64,000 bases of DNA from Phalacrocorax aristotelis (lineage: Eukaryota > Chordata > Aves > Suliformes > Phalacrocoracidae): contig NC_134276.1 in assembly GCF_949628215.1 (NCBI RefSeq), positions 105,686,756 through 105,750,755 on the forward strand, given 5' to 3'. The position numbers were made by a program, and so were the translations under genes. The first letter of the stretch is position 1. Each line of letters starts with the position of its first letter. Under the pieces are notes generated by a model that searched no databases, was not told the DNA's origin, and saw nothing but the letters and a program-made list of their open reading frames with translations. This document shows positions 23,701-37,383 of the stretch, in pieces.

Positions 23701-26700
23701 CCCCATGATATGGCCAGAAATGACATGCATAGATAAACAATTTGATTTGTGATGAAGAGGTTTACATAGCACTGCTACCTAGTCAACTACCCAGAGCTCA
23801 GTAAACATGTCTGCTTGTGGTGATTCCAGTGACACTGATGAGAGAAGACAAAAAATTCCTTAGTGAAAGACCCCTTTTTCTTCTACTGTGCTCCATATAC
23901 TGTTTTCCTTAGGATAAGTGACAAACACAAAATGTGATTCTTTCTGCAGGCTGCAAACTGTGCAGGCACTGTGGGGGTTTTAGGAATGATTTGTGTCTGC
24001 AAATGTGTTACTGGTTGCTATATAGTAATGAAGACAGGTCAGAGGAATCCTCCTAGCGCTTGGAATTAAGTCTTCTGAGTGTCTGAGGAATCTCCATTAA
24101 CAAATTCAGAGCAGTCCCTGAGATCTCTGTCTCCTGCCTAAACACACGGGTACTCACATGGCAGAACGCCGCTGAGGATGATGCAGGATTGTCAACCACA
24201 GACTTCAACTCCAACCCCAAGGAGTACTGGGGTAACTTTTAAGATATATTGGGTTGAGGGACAAATTCTAGAACTTGAGAAAATACTCTGTGAAATGTCA
24301 GAGTGTCTGAAACCTGCATCAGTATTCACATTTCACCCTTGCACTTCCTTTTGCATCTTATCATTGGGCATGTCTGTTCTAGATCTAACAGCTTTGACTA
24401 GGATAGTTTCAACTTCAGTTAAGCCAACTTTAGGCTGATCACAAGGCAGAAACATTCTATGTGAAGCATCAGATGTAATGCTTTCTGTACTTTGGTGGTA
24501 GAGATTAATTACTAGCACCAACCTGAAAGCATTATTTCTTCTCTACAGCATCTAAAAAGCAAAGCAAAAAAAAACCCACGACCAAACTAATTCCATTCTG
24601 CAGACCTTGATTTGGAATGAGCTTCACCAATTTTCTGAGACCACAAATACAACCCAATATGCTCAAAACATGGGATCATCAAACTCTGAGTGCCATAGGA
24701 AGAAAAGGTTATCTCATATTCAGTAATATTTCCTCTTTTCTTGACTTCCTGATTTCTTTTCAAACACCTGTTCAAAGAAAAGAAGAAAAACCCCAAAACA
24801 TAACACTGGCAGTGCCACCTGGGTGGGCAAATCAATAAAGGACATACTTAAATTCTATTGACTTAAATCTGAGTTGGGCAATATAACAAAGTACACCAAA
24901 GATTCCAAACCTCTGACCAGAAAAAAACTCAAAACATGCCAGGCTTTAATGTCTCTGAATAATCTTGTGTCTAAATGCGTGTTTGAATGCTCATGAGGTC
25001 AGAGATTACACAGGGTGAAAGACAACCCCAAGTAAAATCAGAAAATGTCTTACCAAAATCAGAACAGGAATTTACATTCCAAATATAAACGGAGAAAAAC
25101 TGACTTTTCTAAGTAGGTAATTGTTGACCTGCAACAAGTGACAAAATAGCTGCAAAAGCAATGGGCAATAACAATTACCATCCTGCTTTGGGTGGAACAG
25201 AGACCCAGTTTGGCCTCCCATGGGTTGAATGACACTGAGTAGTTTTGACTTTTTCTTCTACCATTGAGATCCAATGAAAACTTAAGGACAGACTTTTAGT
25301 CTCTGGGCTTCTCTTTTGTTTGTGAAAGACAAACTTCAAAAAAACAAACCAAAGCAATATTTAAATGTAAAATTATAAGTGAAAGAAGTAAAGGATAATG
25401 AAAATAAATAGAAAAGGTATTGTTCCCTCTATTGTCTGGTATATTTCAAGCTTAAGGATCAGAAATCAGGAGCCTGTGACTGTACCTGGCTTTCGTTATT
25501 CAGGTGTTACTGAGAAGATTTCCTGGGGCCATCTTGCACTGACTTGGAGTCTTTGGCATGAAGTCTACTGCTTTGCCTGCTCAGAATGTGAAAGCAAGAG
25601 AAACCAGAACTGGTTGCAGAGGTGCAGCAGCCAGTCCCATTCCCTAGAGATGAGGGAGATAATCATCTCCCTCAGACACAGCTTCTTAATTCTTCCCAAG
25701 AACAGCCTTGCGTAGGTGCTCCTTCCCGCACTGTGCCACTGATCAGAACCGAGCCTTCAAGACTTCAAGAGCTAAATTTGCCACTGGTAAGGCTCCTGGC
25801 AACAAACAACAGCTTGTCCTCTAGTCCAGTAGATCTCTTGTCCATAGTGGTACACAACAGAGCAAGAACCCAAGATGACCTTTCCGTTAGCAAAGTCCTC
25901 TGAAAGGGCAGTGAGGTCAGAGAGGCCTAAGGGGACCAAATTTTAGAGGACCTAAAATGCCAGGAAGTGGTATTACCACATCTTACCATGACCTTTGCTA
26001 GTTTCTGCAGTAGTTAGGCCTTGAGCCAACAAACTACTCGTATGGCTGTTTAACTACAAACACACAAGCACCCACACTGCAGTCAGTAGGATTATTCTTA
26101 TGTTAAATACTGACTACAGTAAATGGTTAGCTGGCTCAGAGCCAACCTACATTTGTTTGTCACAAAGGGCTATTCCTTTAAAGAAAGCAACCACATTTAG
26201 CAGCAGAAGAAAAGGGCCACTTTGGGAAAATGGGAAGTAGGACTCTACCTGAATGTAGAAACAGGGTAGGTTTGACTACTTTGGCCAATACAATAATTTC
26301 TTTTAGGATGGGTTGACTACCCGGGACTAACTTATAGGTGGTTCTGTTAGAGGTCTCATCTGCCCACTGAAAGCGTGAAATGCCATTGCTAAAGAGTCAG
26401 TCATGTCTAATGACCTCAGAAATCATGGATCTGTGTCACCTGGGGCAATGGAGCTGTTTTCCATCCGGTTCTGCCATAAATGAGAGCAAAAAGTGTTAAG
26501 GTTTGTCTGGGTATTTCTTATGTTTGAGTTTTCTAGTGTAGTAACCTATATTTAACTTTAACTTTCAAAATTAAAAGCCTGATCTTTTCAGTTCCTATTT
26601 CTACTAACAGTCCCTATTCATTTAAATAAATATACAGATGGAAAGCTATTTTCAGAAGTGCTCAGCATTGGCTTATATTCTGTGGAAGTCAGTAAAACTC

Positions 26701-29700
26701 CTACTTATTTTCACTTGGGAGTAGAACCCTGTCAACTCTAAACAGTTTTGAAAAGCACAACTTAAGCATCATTTTTACTGAATTCTGCCCAGGTATAATC
26801 ATGAAGAAATGAAGTAAAAACTTTTCGTTAAATATGTCACCATATTTTCAGTCCACATTTTCTGCTTAACATGGGTGCCTTGCCTGCACAGGCAGAGACA
26901 TACCACAGAATAAGTCAAATACTTCCAATGGACACTGCTGATTAATTCAGGCTGCTGTTATGACATGTTATGTAGCTCACAAAGTTTACCTGAAGTGTGT
27001 TTCTAATATACCAGTCATTTGCATCCTTGCTGTTACACATAAGTCCTTTCCTTTTTCAGATGCGACATCTGAAGGAATTTAGGTAACTTATATGTAAGCT
27101 TGAGCAATATTCCATTAATATCCAACTAAAGACAGTAGATGATGCAGTTTTGCAAGAACAGAGAAAAGCATCCTTAATCATAGCAATTCCCACTTATACC
27201 TTTATATCTGTATTCATAGGTATAGATATGTACATGGACATATGTATTTTGGTAATTTCAGCACACTGGTTTTTACTCTTTCCCTCTAGATTCAGGATGT
27301 TTCCTGAAGAATGAGGCTGTGGTTCCATCATAATTAAAGCCTACATAGGTTGGGATGACTGCACAAACAAATCTTACCAAAAAACGTGTGTTTCAACCAA
27401 ATCAGTTAGGAGTTGACTCAGGACTACATACTGGTGCTGGGATAAAAGGTGGAAAAGCCTGGCCGAAGACAGGGGCATGGGTGACCCTCACACTGGTTGG
27501 TTTAAATGGCTGTGGAGTTGCACCAGAACATCTTCAGTGTTTCTTGATGTGAACTGGAGACTGCAGGATTGTTCCCTTCAAATTCTGCCTGGCATCTGCT
27601 AGTTAATAGAAAGGCCTTTGTTGATCACGATGAGACCTGGATCAGCCCGCGAGCATCTAATAAGAACAATAAATGTCCTGCTTTCTTAGGCATTTTTCAT
27701 AAGATTAAGTGATCAGTGGTGGTTCAGCCAGTTTTGAATGTCGCTGGGGCTGCTGAAATGCTGATGTGTTGCTTCCAACAGCCCACATGATTAATGGGGG
27801 TCAGGGCTGTTTTCCTCATCTAGATGTATAGTTACATCAATAACTACCTTAACAGATACATAGTTATAAAATACACCATAGAGAGTGTATTGCATTTTAT
27901 ATATCTCTATATATTTAATATAGTTATGTATATAAAGAGTTTCTGGGTATAGATACAACATTTAAGTGCCAGGAGGAGGGGAAAGGAGTAGTTCCTTTCA
28001 CAGTGTGACAGTAAGAGCTGTATTACATGTGATGTAAAAAGTGAAAGAAGCCAAATGGAACAACTTAGAAATTGGACCCACTAATGTTGGATTTATCTGC
28101 TTAATTTCCTGCACAATTTTCTTCTGTTTGAGACTTTAGAGGCTGAACATCAGTACTTATATCTGTTTATTATTTTAAATATATTTAGGTTTATAGCTAT
28201 GGTTTAGTAGATATACTATACAGCTATTATGATAGAAATATTTGCCCATTATGTTTTGAGATGCTGCTAATTCCAGAATTTTCTCTGCTGTAAGAATCTC
28301 CCTTTCTGTCTCTGAAAACTGAATTTGTATGAGGTTTTCTGAATGTATTATGTTCAAAATTTGGAGCAAATGACAGACATATTTGCCACCTCAGCTGTGC
28401 TGTACAACCCCCTGCCGCCTCTTCAAAAATGAGGTTTTGGGTTTTTAATTTGAAAAACAATTGAGGCTTCATTTGTGGCAATGAATGTGTAAGTAAACTA
28501 TGTCAGGGGATGTATTTGAAATAACCTCCGTGATTTCAGAGTAATTTCTCACATTTTCAAAACTGACTTTAAATGAAATTAAGTCAACTTCAGACTAATC
28601 ACTTTTGAAAATAGGACTTTGCAAGCTTTAACTGGATATTAGCTTTTACAGCTTGCTCTGATTCCCTCTATGATTATGTAGTGCAGTAGCTCTTAATAAA
28701 CTGAACCAAGCATTAGTTCCCGGGGAGGTCTTTCTTTTGTGTACAAAGATAGGCTTTCATACGCAGGTGTCAGAATCTGTTCTCTCTACTGCACTGTGTT
28801 CATATTTTGAAAAAAACCAGATGGTTCTTCAGATGTCTAACATGACACTGATCCTCTTTAACTCCATGTATTTCCATGCTAATATAAAAGCAGCCACATC
28901 ACTTTCAAGGCTTCACTAGTAGCTCATAAAAAAAAAGGCAAAGAATAATGTCAGTGTCTCTGTTACGATGAATATTTGGACGTTCACACCTCTGCCAATG
29001 GGTGCCTGACCGAGCACGCTGTGTGAGCTGCACAGGTGCTGGTGCCTGGGACCCAGCCCCAGCCCAAAAGTAGGGAGGGGGCAGCCCTGCAGCCCTCTGG
29101 CCCCATTGGGTGCTGAGGCGGAAGGCACAGCGTGTGTAAGCCCTCCGCACCTGGTGTGAGTGGGTTATGATGCTGAATCTATGTGTTAAGAGCTGGTTAG
29201 AGGAGCTTGCCAGCATGCCAAGTCTAGTTTTATAGCCTTTTTCAATGGAAGCAGCATTGTCTGTACCAGTGGGGGCCTTTCACAAATCCTGCTATGGAGG
29301 AAGGAAATTTCACCTACTCTCCTACTCTCAATATGTTTTTGTGTCTGTGCTATAAGTCAAGGAAAGATATGTCCATTTTCTTGTGTGTAAAGGAATAAAG
29401 CAGATATATGCCAAATGAACTTGAACAAATATTTTTAAATCCTTTTGCTGAGAGAAATTGCAGGGTGATTACAAAACACAGAGGATCTAAGGATGGCATT
29501 ATTCTTGTATACAGAACAATCTGCAGTTCTTCATTGCAATCCCCCACACCCCCTTCTTCAATGCAAAACCATCCATTACAGAGCTCCTGCAGTCACTGAT
29601 TTATGTGCTTGTGATCAAACTTTCCTGCTTCTAATACTGTGAGCATTTTATAAAAGATGGTTGCAATTCCTAGATGGACTGAGCGTGTCTGTTCCTGTGC

Positions 29701-32700
29701 TGTTCTGCAGCTGCTTTATTATGCTCCTGGCCTCTCATCAGTGATTTCAGTCTTACTATGACACTCTACAGAAGTTAATCTCTTGGAAGAGTTCATCTAT
29801 ATTTTGATGATCACCTAATCTGCATAGCTGCACTGTGTACTATGCTTTGTGATAATGGACTGTGATACCAAAATCCTGATAGCTACCCTACAGCCATTTT
29901 CGAGACTACATGAGATGATACCGGTCCTTGTCCCTGAGCAATATCAACAGTCGCACCAAGCAATCTGATCTGTACTTTCTCATGTGTGCATATTAGCCTA
30001 GACTTATTATTTCGAGCCCCAGCTAATATATGAGAAGGTGCTTCACGCTCAACAGTTGCATGCAAAGTTCTGAGGAGGGCACCGAGTCAGCTCGCCTGGC
30101 AAATGTGAATTACAGCTGCGGGGAGGGTCCAGAAGAACCATCAGTGAAGGATGTAATATTTTGAAGCTTCCTCCTCTTCCCCCTTCTTACATTTTACTCT
30201 GCAAAATAAATTTACTTCTAGACAGTAACCATAGGAGGCATTAGCAATCTCTGCAGCATGTAAAAACATAGGAAGAGAACAAGAATTACTTTTAATTTAA
30301 AACGAATATGTTTCCTTTATTTTCAGGTCTACCACTTGACTTGAACGGCAGATCTTGAGGAAAAAAACTACCAGATTTTAGTAAGAGGAATGAAGGGAGA
30401 TTTCTTTTTGCTTTCCACTTTGTTTCCACTTTAATAACAACCTCACACATACAGGCACTGCACCGGCTACTCCATGACACTCTTTCAGTCTCCTAATATG
30501 AATCTGCAAATGGTGAGCTCAGAGAGTTACAGAGGCACACTTTAGCCTTTCCCTCCCACTCCTCCCACCACAAGTGCTGCCGCAGCGTGGCACTGGGAAC
30601 GCAAACGTACCGGTGCTGTGGAGGGTGACGGCAGTTGTCAGAGTGAAAACCCCAGTCACTTACAGAGAGAGCGTCTGGGGCTACAGCAGCGTCACCGTTA
30701 ATTACAGCTCCCATTTCCATCGCTCCAGCTGGAGCCACAGTCTTTCAGGTAATGCTTTTAGTCTTTCAAATGACTGTATAGGGAGTGAAGAGACAGAAAC
30801 CTGTGGCACCTACACACCCAGCTGCTGCTGAAATTATTGCACCCGTGTAACAGTTTCTCGGATTGGGTGCTTTTTGTGAAGGCTTATGGCTCGAGAGACT
30901 TCCTTGTCACCTGGTGGAGTTGCGTTTCAGCTGAATTTGTCACTTTATAATGTAGAGGCCTCAGACTTCACTTACTCTTAACAGTCTCTGTTGACTGCTT
31001 CAGATTTTCACAGCCTTCAGAAAAGCTACAATATTTTTTCTCCAGGGACAGTTGAGGAAATGCTATATTATGTGGTGAGTTAAGCCTCCTGTAAGCAAGT
31101 TAAGGAATGGGGATGCTTTTATTAAAGTTTCTTGACAACTAGCTGTTCTGTACTAAGTGGGGTCTGCTACTGTTCTTAAATTTATTGGTTTTAATTTTAC
31201 TACTGCAAACTAGCTGAGACCTTCAAAATTGAGTCGGGCATTGTATTTCTAGGAACAGGTGGTAGGATGGGTCTTTGAGCATCCCAACCTGCTTTGTTAG
31301 CAATTTCAGGATGCTGAAAGAATCCAAATAGCAATGCATTTTCTCATTCTGTACAAATGTCTCCAGTTAACTGAACCGAGAATCTAAGATATATTTTATT
31401 TATATATATACACATACATACACCATCTGCTAAATTTCCTGTTTCTATTTTTTATTTCAGTTCCAAGACAGTGTTGAAACAAAACACCACGTCTGACTTT
31501 GTACAGATAGTTCCTTTTGCCCAGCTAGCAACCTCTTTTTTATCTTGGGGCCCATTCAGACATCCATGGAAGGTTTGTGTGACCTGGAAAAAGTGGAAGC
31601 CTATTCAAAAATACCAAGATTTTTGTTTAATAACTTCACTACCTCCAGGTGCAGTTGGTTGATTTATCAGCAGAACCCTTCTCTCATGTACAAAGTCTGT
31701 AAGGGAAATAAGGTTTACAGTAATATGTGCAATCTCATACTACGGAAGAGGAGGTAACAAGAGCCCAAAAGCTGAGAGGATTGTTCGGGGATTCCTGGCC
31801 TTTGGGGAGGGATGGACAGATGTCAGACAGCAGGACAGCTCTGGACGAAGATACAGAAGAGCTAGATCCCATGGGGGGGTACCTGACAAGGACAAAGCTC
31901 AGGAGCTGTGTCTGCTGAGAGAGGGGCAAAGCACAGGGAAACACAGGATGGGATAAAAATAAAAGTAAATCCTTGAGAGAAAAAAAAATTACTTAATGAC
32001 TTTTGAATAGTGCTAAAAAAGCTTCCTAGTGCACTCAGAGATTGAGAGAAATCAGAGACATCCTGTTAGTTGCCTCTGTTTTTGTTACATATTAATGATT
32101 GGGGATATTCACACCACAAACTGCAATGTTGTTTTATCTGGAGTGCAAATCAGAGTAGAACAAGCTGCTGAAAAGAGGCTGAGAGTACCATAACAATCTC
32201 ATCTGGTGGCCTTCATAACATGCAAAAAGCACGTCATAACTTCCAGTTACAGGGGTGCAAATAGCTAAATGTCATTTGCATTGTTGCTCTGGAGTTCCTG
32301 TGGGTTACTCTCAAGGGTTTGCTTTAATCGTTTGGAAATGCTGATTGTTCTCTGAGCGATGCTAAACACAACTTGCCTGAAAAGAAATTGGCCTGTTGTA
32401 CTGCAGGGTGATATTTTTATTTGTTAGGAGAAGCGTGTTGGTATTGAGATGTTTGCATGTAGGACGGTGAGGAAAAACACCACCAGAGAGCCTGCACCTG
32501 CAATACTTCACTAGTAAATTGACCACATGAGGCATGAGGCCAAAAATATCAATGAAGATTCAGTGCATGCAGTGGAAACAAAAAGGAATAAATGTTAAAC
32601 CCTGATTCTGCTAGGAATATTTGCATTATGTACTAATTGGGTAAACAAAACCAGGTACAGAATCAAGTGAAGAAAGAGCCATCATGAAGGTCTCCTCTCC

Positions 32701-34103
32701 ACTGACACCATGAACAAGCAACAACAGCTTCTGTCAACAAAGGGAGAAGCCATAACAACACCGTATTTTTTTTGGTACAGAGTGATGTCCATGTTCACAT
32801 GCTGATCACTGGAGCAATTACTGTTGTTCACATCTCCATTTCATTTCCTTGGCTGAGCACTCCTGGGATTTTGGACTGTGATTTCATTATTCACTTGGCT
32901 CTGCCATTTGTATTGTGTACCTGCTCCAGTAGATATCATCAACTCTTAATACTCCTGCGCTATGCAGAACAAATCATTTGCATTTGAGTAGGTCGCTATG
33001 GCTACTGGCTACCTAACTGTGTACTGCATCTGTAAAAGCCAAAAACTTTGCAGAATTCAGACAAGGATCAACTGTTCACTATTTGAAATTGTATCCACAC
33101 CCATTGTTGTTCCTAACAGCACATACTTTGTAGGGTTGATTAGGTACAATCTCTCTCTTCCTATTTTGGATTAATGTTTAGAGAGTCTCTTTCTCAGGGC
33201 TGCAGGCTGACTCCAAAGGAAAAAAAAAATGTCTCTAGAGGACACTTGCATGACAGTGGGCAGATTAATTATACCTGCAGTGGTTCAAGGTGTGGCATAA
33301 ACCCTAAAGGTTTTCCATTAAAATTAATTCTTTGTTGTTTGAAAATACAAATTCCTGCTGGAGTTGTCCAAAATAAATCTGGTAATTTATGCTGTAGTAG
33401 TTTTCAGACTACAGAAAAACTCCTTAGCTGGGACTAACACAGAAGGTGCCCGCTCAGTAGGCTCCCAGTCTTTAACTTGCAGAGGTTCATTCAGAAATAC
33501 TAACCCTAGTGCTTTGTTCTGTTCCCTACATGAATCACAAAGGCAGGGAAACAGTATTATCCCCAGTAAAGAAAATGGTGAACACTGAAACGAAGCGACT
33601 CCAGAAGGAGAGAGTGAGTCAGCATCAAAGTCTGGACCAAAACTCAAGTTTGCCAACTTGGACCCCTCTCCTCAGAGTTGAGAACAAATGGAGAAAACAT
33701 CTCTGCGAAAGCACTGGCTGTAGCATTGTACTGAAAGAATCCGCCTGAGGAACCATCCCTAATATGAATAAAATACAGCGGACAATTGGACTAATAACAA
33801 TAATTTTTGTTGGTGTGGATGAAATAAGTTTCCAGGATCAGAAATTCACTGAACATTGGTAAAATGCATGTATTCTGTAAAACACTTGCACATATTCAGA
33901 GACATCTGGCAATGCCATGAGTGCATCCATGCCACAGGCTGCCTGTTCCCCCTTCAGGAACCATGTACAAGTCCTCCCCTTACAGCTCTCTGCTGAGAGA
34001 TCCATGGGAACATCAAAGGGAAGTTTATTGCTTAAAATTAATCAAACACTGTTCCAAAGACTGTACCACCTTTGTTTCCCCCAGCAAACAACTTAAATTG
34101 CCC

Positions 34104-34132
34104 TTTTTTTTTTTTTTTTTTTTGGGGGGGGG
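34104..34132 (+). repeat. T20-G9 homopolymer junction
   Basis: Twenty T bases (34,104-34,123) run directly into nine G bases (34,124-34,132). Confidence 0.9.
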
Positions 34133-34372
34133 CACTGGAGAATTTAAAAATTTCCTTCTTTCCTCTTCATCAAAAGAACAGACTGTTTTCCAGGAGAAAT
34201 CATACATCTGACCTGACCACGCACTGCTCTGGTAAGCGTGGCAGCAACACACAGGTGGGGTGAAATAGCCATTCACTTATTTACCACTGAATTTCATTAT
34301 GTTATGAAGCAGGCTGAGGTGTTTTATTGTCTACTGTAGAATAATATAATCATTTGTGGGTAAGGTCCACTT

Positions 34373-34460
34373 CACAGAATCACAGAATCCCAGGTTGGAA
34401 GGGACCGCAGGGATCATCTAGTCCAACCTTTCTAGGAAGAGCACAGTCTAGACAAGCTTC
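34373..34460 (-). mobile_element. CR1 LINE 3' tail fragment
   Basis: CACAGAATCACAGAATCC, then AGGTTGGAAGGGACC and CATCTAGTCCAACC are an inverted CR1 3' end. The next 30 bases (TCTAGGAAGAGCACAGTCTA) resemble a CR1 variant but are less certain. The fragment is under 100 bp and 5'-truncated. Confidence 0.85.
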
Positions 34461-35111
34461 ATGAATATTCAATGAGAAATTGTATGGCTGAACAATGTTT
34501 CCCTATGCGTAATATATTAAAATAAAAAGGCTGTAAAATAATATTAGACATCATTTGCACACAAAGATCCACAGGCAGAGCACAGAAGTGGCCAAAAAAT
34601 GAAACCTGACGTGCATGTTTTGTCATCATTTTGGAAGTTATCACATTAAGACTGAATAACAAAGCTCAGCAATTAAAGGGAAAATCATATCTGAACATAG
34701 TTTGTGATTATTTGCTCAAAGCATTTTATTAGATTTGAATGTAAGCCCTACCATTTTGTGATCCAACCTGTACTGCTTTCTTCTTCAGGAAGACGATTTC
34801 CCTTGTTTGTTCTGTTGTGAGGTGGTAGTAGTCTTCGTGGTACTCCAGCTATGGCGGCTTCCAAGGCCTGGTGAGGCTGAATTTTTATACTGAGATGACA
34901 GGTAGAGAAGGCAAGGAAAAAAGTATAGTGGGCCTTCTACACAGATCCTGAAGGAAGACAGAAAGTGGAAAATAGGACAAAATCTCTGGTCTGGGTTTTT
35001 TTTTCCCATCAGCAGCTCACCTCCAAACTTTGTAGACATTGCAAACAGTTTTCAAAAAGAGTCGTTAGTTACGACCTTTCAGCGTGGCTAACTTAATGAA
35101 ATCTTAGCATG

Positions 35112-35148
35112 TATTGTCACTGGTTTTTGGCTATTGTCACTGGTTTTT
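35112..35148 (+). repeat. Tandem duplication of a 17-bp unit
   Basis: TATTGTCACTGGTTTTT occurs at 35,112-35,128 and again at 35,132-35,148, a 20-base period. Confidence 0.9.
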
Positions 35149-36438
35149 ACTGGCTGTAAATGGAAACACCTATCTCATAGAGGTCTTCCTGTACCTTTGA
35201 CTTTTCCCCACCTTTTCACTTGAGCCTTCCTTGCTCTCCCTCCAGGTATGCCCCACTCTTAGCCACAGGCAAAAGGGACTTCCTACCTGCCTGCCTGGCC
35301 ACCGTGAGGAAGGAAGCGCGCTTGGCTCATCCAGAGAAGCAGCAGCTGAAATACTGTTTGATTTCAGCACTGGGAAGAGTGATTACAAAGGACCACCAAG
35401 CCAACTTATAATACAAGGGCTACACAAATCTATTTTGGTTTTCTGTCCATCCCATCTGGAAGCCTATGGGTTTTTTTTCAGAACTTGCAAAGCTTCCTTC
35501 TGATTGCCTCCATTGTTTCTGCAAAGAATTGTTTTTGAACGACCTCCATCAGCTTTAGGAGGATGTTGCTTATTTGCAACTGCGGCGCTGCCTTTCCACT
35601 GGCTGAGTTTAGAAGCCAACTGTTTAGAAACATTTGCGCAGCAAATCCTTCCCTAACCCCTCAAAGCCATGTGATCATTACCCTAATAAGCAGATAACAG
35701 TATTAAATTCTTATAGCTAAGCCTGCCATTGTTGCTGTTTAACTCATTTTAATTTACAGGTTGTGTTGTGTCAAGGGTGTATGTTTCTTAAAAGCACATA
35801 CTAATCGCACTTGTTGGATATATTTCTCACCTCTACGTTTGGGGGTCAGGGGATGGCCTCATCTGTTATCTGCCTGTCAGAGAGATCTCAGATTCAGTAA
35901 GTGCAAGTCATGCAACTCCCCAAAGCTTTCCCATGTCACCAGTTCATTCATTTGTACAGCAAGATCCATGTTTGGATGAGAATGGTCTTCCAACTCTAGG
36001 GCCTGGCTGTGGGGGTGTGATGCACTAAGGTACCGATGTCTCTCGCAGCACATTACCGCCTGCCTGACACAGCAGCCTGGCTTGCTCCTGCCCAGTAAGC
36101 ATCCCTCTGCATGCTTTGGCCAGGAGTCTCGGTGGATTTCAGTTCCGAGTTCAACAGAAGATGAGGGCGAGAGCGGCAGGAGGACAACACAGCTCAGGCG
36201 TCTGCCACCCAGCTGTACACCGGGGAGGCATCCACCGCCTGCCCCTTACATGGCCTGGTGCAGGCCCCCGTTACAGGGTGGCTTTGGTAGCTGCCATCTT
36301 GGGAGCCTTGGTGGGAGCAGAGAGGCTGCCACAGGGTCCGCAGGTCAGAGGCAGAATGGCTCAGGCTCTGTCACGCTGAATTTTGTTGCTGTTTCAACAT
36401 GAAACTCTGCTAATACTCATTTCTAGGTCTCCTTACAG

Positions 36439-36482
36439 GTTTACTACAGCAAGTATTACGATGCTACTGAGAAGACGAGAAA
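36439..36482 (+). other. Possible small exon upstream of APP (speculative)
   Basis: A branch-like CTAAT and a pyrimidine-rich TTCTAG...CCTTACAG precede a 44-base unit that ends at a strong donor, AAA|GTAAGT. The unit is open in one frame (VYYSKYYDATEKTR) with no similarity I can place. It may be a noncoding exon of an upstream transcript or pure chance. Confidence 0.25.
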
Positions 36483-37263
36483 GTAAGTTTGCTTTGGCCT
36501 CCTGATTACGAGCTATGTGACAAAGCCCTAAATTTTAATCTGATTTCTTCCCTGTCACAAGCCTCAGCTCTGCCGATGTTCCTGCGTGCCTTCGTTATCA
36601 ATAGCACTGCCACAAATTTCGCCTTGATCTTGCGGTTCCTTGTGGACAAAGGAACACCGTGGAGACCGCAGCCTCGGCTCATCAGCAGCGGGCTTAGGCT
36701 TCGCCCGTGTGCGCCGGCCTCTCAGGTACGGCCCCGGGCGTAACGGCTGTGCTTACTCATCGCCTCCACCTGGAGAGCGACTGAAGGTCTCAGGCTGGCG
36801 TGCAACAGTGCCAGAAGAGGCAGGATGTGTTAAATACCCTTTAAGTCACACGCATTTTCGGGTGTTTTTGTGAACACCCTGCAAGGACGGGCATTGCGTT
36901 CCGGCAGGCAACTCTTCCGAGGGGCGGTGGCACGTCGAGGCCTGGGGGCTCCTGCGGGAGCCTCCTGCAGCGGCGGTGGAGGCCGCAGAGAGGGTCAGCG
37001 GCGGTGCCCAAGCGGCCGAGTCACCCGCACCCGGGCAACCCCCCCCACCCCCACCGGCGGAAGGCAGGGCTGGGGGCCGGCCAGAAGCCGCATCGAGCCG
37101 CTGGGCCCCGGCCGCAGGAGCCGCCTCGCAGCTCGGGCCGAACCCCACGGCGGCCGGGCCCGGGGACGAAAGGGGTCGAGAAGGGCGGGCGGTCCGAACC
37201 GGCGGGACGGCTGCGGGCGGCGAGTCGCGGCTGCTCCGCCGGCGCTGCACCGCGCGGGCGCCG

Positions 37264-37274
37264 CCGCTAGGGGT
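37264..37274 (+). promoter_or_regulatory. CTCF (APB-beta) binding core in APP promoter
   Basis: CCGCTAGGGGT agrees with most of the CTCF core CCASYAGRKGGC. It matches the human APP APB-beta element as I remember it, including the following TCTC. CTCF at this site is the main known activator of human APP transcription. It lies about 110-120 bases upstream of the inferred start. Confidence 0.8.
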
Positions 37275-37334
37275 CTCGGCTGGGCGGGGACGGCCGGGCC
37301 GCACCGCACCGCCCGCCCGGGGGCGGGCCGGGCC

Positions 37335-37344
37335 ATCAGCTGAC
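37335..37344 (+). promoter_or_regulatory. USF-type E-box in APP promoter
   Basis: ATCAGCTGAC contains the CAGCTG E-box (37,337-37,342) and is identical to the human APP element reported to bind USF just upstream of the start. It lies about 40-50 bases before the inferred start, the same place as in human. Confidence 0.75.
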
Positions 37345-37383
37345 CGGCCCCGCCGCGGCGCTCGGCTGGTGCCGCCGCAGCTC

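Larger units (their letters stand above)
19336..34372. other. 15 kb intergenic sequence, no gene recognised
   Basis: Mostly AT-rich unique DNA. Visible local features are a 13-base G run (20,070-20,082), a pyrimidine-biased strand (20,498-20,728), a TA-rich patch (about 27,890-27,940), a GC-rich patch (about 28,980-29,190), a CpG-containing patch (about 30,560-30,750) and a TA/CA patch (about 31,390-31,425). Open frames are below 110 codons and overlap each other. Confidence 0.5.
34461..36639. other. Intergenic sequence upstream of the APP CpG island
   Basis: AT-rich at first, becoming moderately GC-rich from about 36,000. Contains an imperfect tandem duplication at 35,112-35,148 and an exon-like unit at 36,439-36,482. 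No protein gene is recognised. Confidence 0.5.
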
